This document shows positions 14,345 to 14,980 of a DNA stretch of 14,980 nucleotides, piece after piece. This stretch comes from Akkermansiaceae bacterium UBA2381. Its GTDB lineage: Bacteria > Verrucomicrobiota > Verrucomicrobiia > Verrucomicrobiales > DEV007. The notes below the pieces were generated by a model. That model ran no database searches. It was not told where the DNA came from and was given only the letters and a program-made list of their open reading frames with translations. The position numbers and the translations under genes were made by a program. The stretch is taken from contig DDSV01000029.1 of NCBI GenBank assembly GCA_002344215.1, positions 1 to 14,980 of the forward strand, given 5' to 3'. Each line of letters starts with the position of its first letter. The stretch's first letter is position 1.

Positions 14345-14767
14345 AAGTTTGCGAGATTTAAAAAAGGGGGGGTGCTCATCGGGTAGAATGCCAATCCCCG
14401 GGATATCCCCCAAAAAAATTTCACCGCATATAGAAGGGGGCACCGGCCAACGGTTGTTAGCGGGAGGAGCCTTTCAACAGGATTGTCCCGAAAGGAATGC
14501 AGGGTGGTTTCTGCGAAGGAATATTTTTCGAAAGTTTCGGGGGCATTGGTTCTTATCGGCATTCAACCCACCGGAATTCTATTGATTCATGCACGAAACA
14601 CAACCCATCTCCTCAGTCTTGGGTGACTTCCCGGGCGGTTTACTGGTTGCCGCAACTCCACGATGGGCGGGAGAGGTGATCCGTCTCTTACGGGCGACCC
14701 AGTCCGAGCTTGCCTTTCAAAACAATCGGTTTTTGCCCCCCCCATCCTCTCCTGCTTCAATGATCCA
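14345..14767. promoter_or_regulatory. Divergent control region between cnrY-like and second TolC gene
   Basis: These 423 bp hold no convincing gene. Both operons should be promoted from here. Features: A6G7 at 14360-14372 just upstream of cnrY-like, which reads C7T6 on its coding strand; T5-G-C8 at 14730-14743 just upstream of the TolC start; palindrome GGGATATCCC at 14400-14409; a near-palindrome CGAAAGTTTCG at 14529-14539; and related CGAAAGGAAT (14489-14498) and GCGAAGGAAT (14513-14522), 24 bp apart. I could not pick a pair of ECF -35/-10 boxes shared by both directions. Confidence 0.5.
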
Positions 14768-14980
14768 ATGAAACAAACCTTTCTTTCGAACACCTCAGTC
14801 GCCGCGGTTATCTCGATGGTTACCTTTGTTCTGCACGCCGATGACCCGGTCGCGCTGTCCCGCAACAAGGCCGTCTCGCTCGCCTTTGCGAACAACCGGG
14901 ATCTGAAGATCGCCACCCTCGAGATCGAACGGGCCAAAACGCGCGTGCGATGGTCTGGGCGCCTTGAGAATCCCGAACTT
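14768..14980 (+). CDS. TolC-family outer-membrane efflux protein, 5' part only
   Basis: The frame from the ATG at 14768 stays open to the window end, 71 codons. It starts with a basic residue and a hydrophobic stretch (MKQTFLSNTSVAAVISMVTF), then VLHAD, consistent with a signal peptide of about 27 residues. The mature start, LSRNKAVSLAFANNRDLKIA followed by IERAKTRVRWSGRLENPEL, is the typical first helix of TolC/CzcC factors and parallels AFREGLQNHPDIVNA and NPRLE of the CzcC-like protein at 9217-10449. It is divergent from the cnrY-like gene and probably opens a second RND or related efflux operon to the right. The rest is not visible. Confidence 0.8.
   Translation, partial: MKQTFLSNTSVAAVISMVTFVLHADDPVALSRNKAVSLAFANNRDLKIATLEIERAKTRVRWSGRLENPEL

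Noticed and set aside
14587..14937. Minus-strand ORF of 116 codons over the second TolC gene start
   Set aside because: Antisense shadow; the plus frame has a signal peptide and TolC-type first helix.
1..14980. tRNA, rRNA, CRISPR arrays, riboswitches
   Set aside because: No regularly spaced repeats, cloverleaf or conserved rRNA stretches were seen by eye on either strand; a covariance-model search was not possible here.

Overview
The window is a GC-rich bacterial heavy-metal resistance locus, most simply read as a nickel/cobalt (possibly also zinc/cadmium) efflux island. Codon use is GC-biased, most starts lack a clear Shine-Dalgarno, and the small XRE regulator (about 650-930) looks like ones I associate with Verrucomicrobiota. 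That phylum is an inference of moderate-to-low confidence; the sequence only shows a Gram-negative cell plan (RND pumps with outer-membrane factors).

Layout. (1) 1-931: a divergent pair. A polytopic membrane protein runs off the left edge on the minus strand (1-572), and a 92-aa XRE/HTH regulator lies on the plus strand (653-931). The 80-bp gap holds two copies of the palindrome GTTCCC-N4-GGGAAC, one beside each start codon. (2) 932-1232: a convergent, apparently non-coding spacer with small hairpins and a near-identical 14-bp direct repeat. (3) 1233-11068: efflux genes, all on the minus strand. In transcription order they are a His-rich exported protein, CzcC/CnrC-like outer-membrane factor, CzcB-like adaptor, CzcA-like RND pump, RcnA-like exporter (ATGA overlap with czcA), a SAM-dependent methyltransferase and a CnrT/NreB-like MFS permease. 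(4) 11069-12039: no intact gene; the wreck of an ISKra4-type transposase lies here. (5) 12040-12633: a two-TM HAMP-domain protein with no output domain. (6) 12891-14344: a three-gene regulatory module in the order anti-sigma (CnrY-like), periplasmic metal sensor (CnrX-like), ECF sigma factor (CnrH-like), the same order as cnrYXH of Cupriavidus metallidurans. (7) 14345-14767: divergent control region. (8) 14768-14980: the 5' end of a second TolC-family gene on the plus strand, probably starting another efflux system.

Likely working model: CnrX-like senses periplasmic metal, CnrY-like releases the ECF sigma factor, and the sigma factor activates its own operon and the efflux genes. The RcnA-like and MFS proteins would move metal out of the cytoplasm, and the CzcCBA complex would expel it across the outer membrane. 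The least expected elements are the doubled operator of the XRE/membrane pair, a periplasmic-type domain shared between the RcnA-like exporter and the CzcB-like adaptor, a methyltransferase inside the efflux operon, and an orphan HAMP protein between regulators and pumps.
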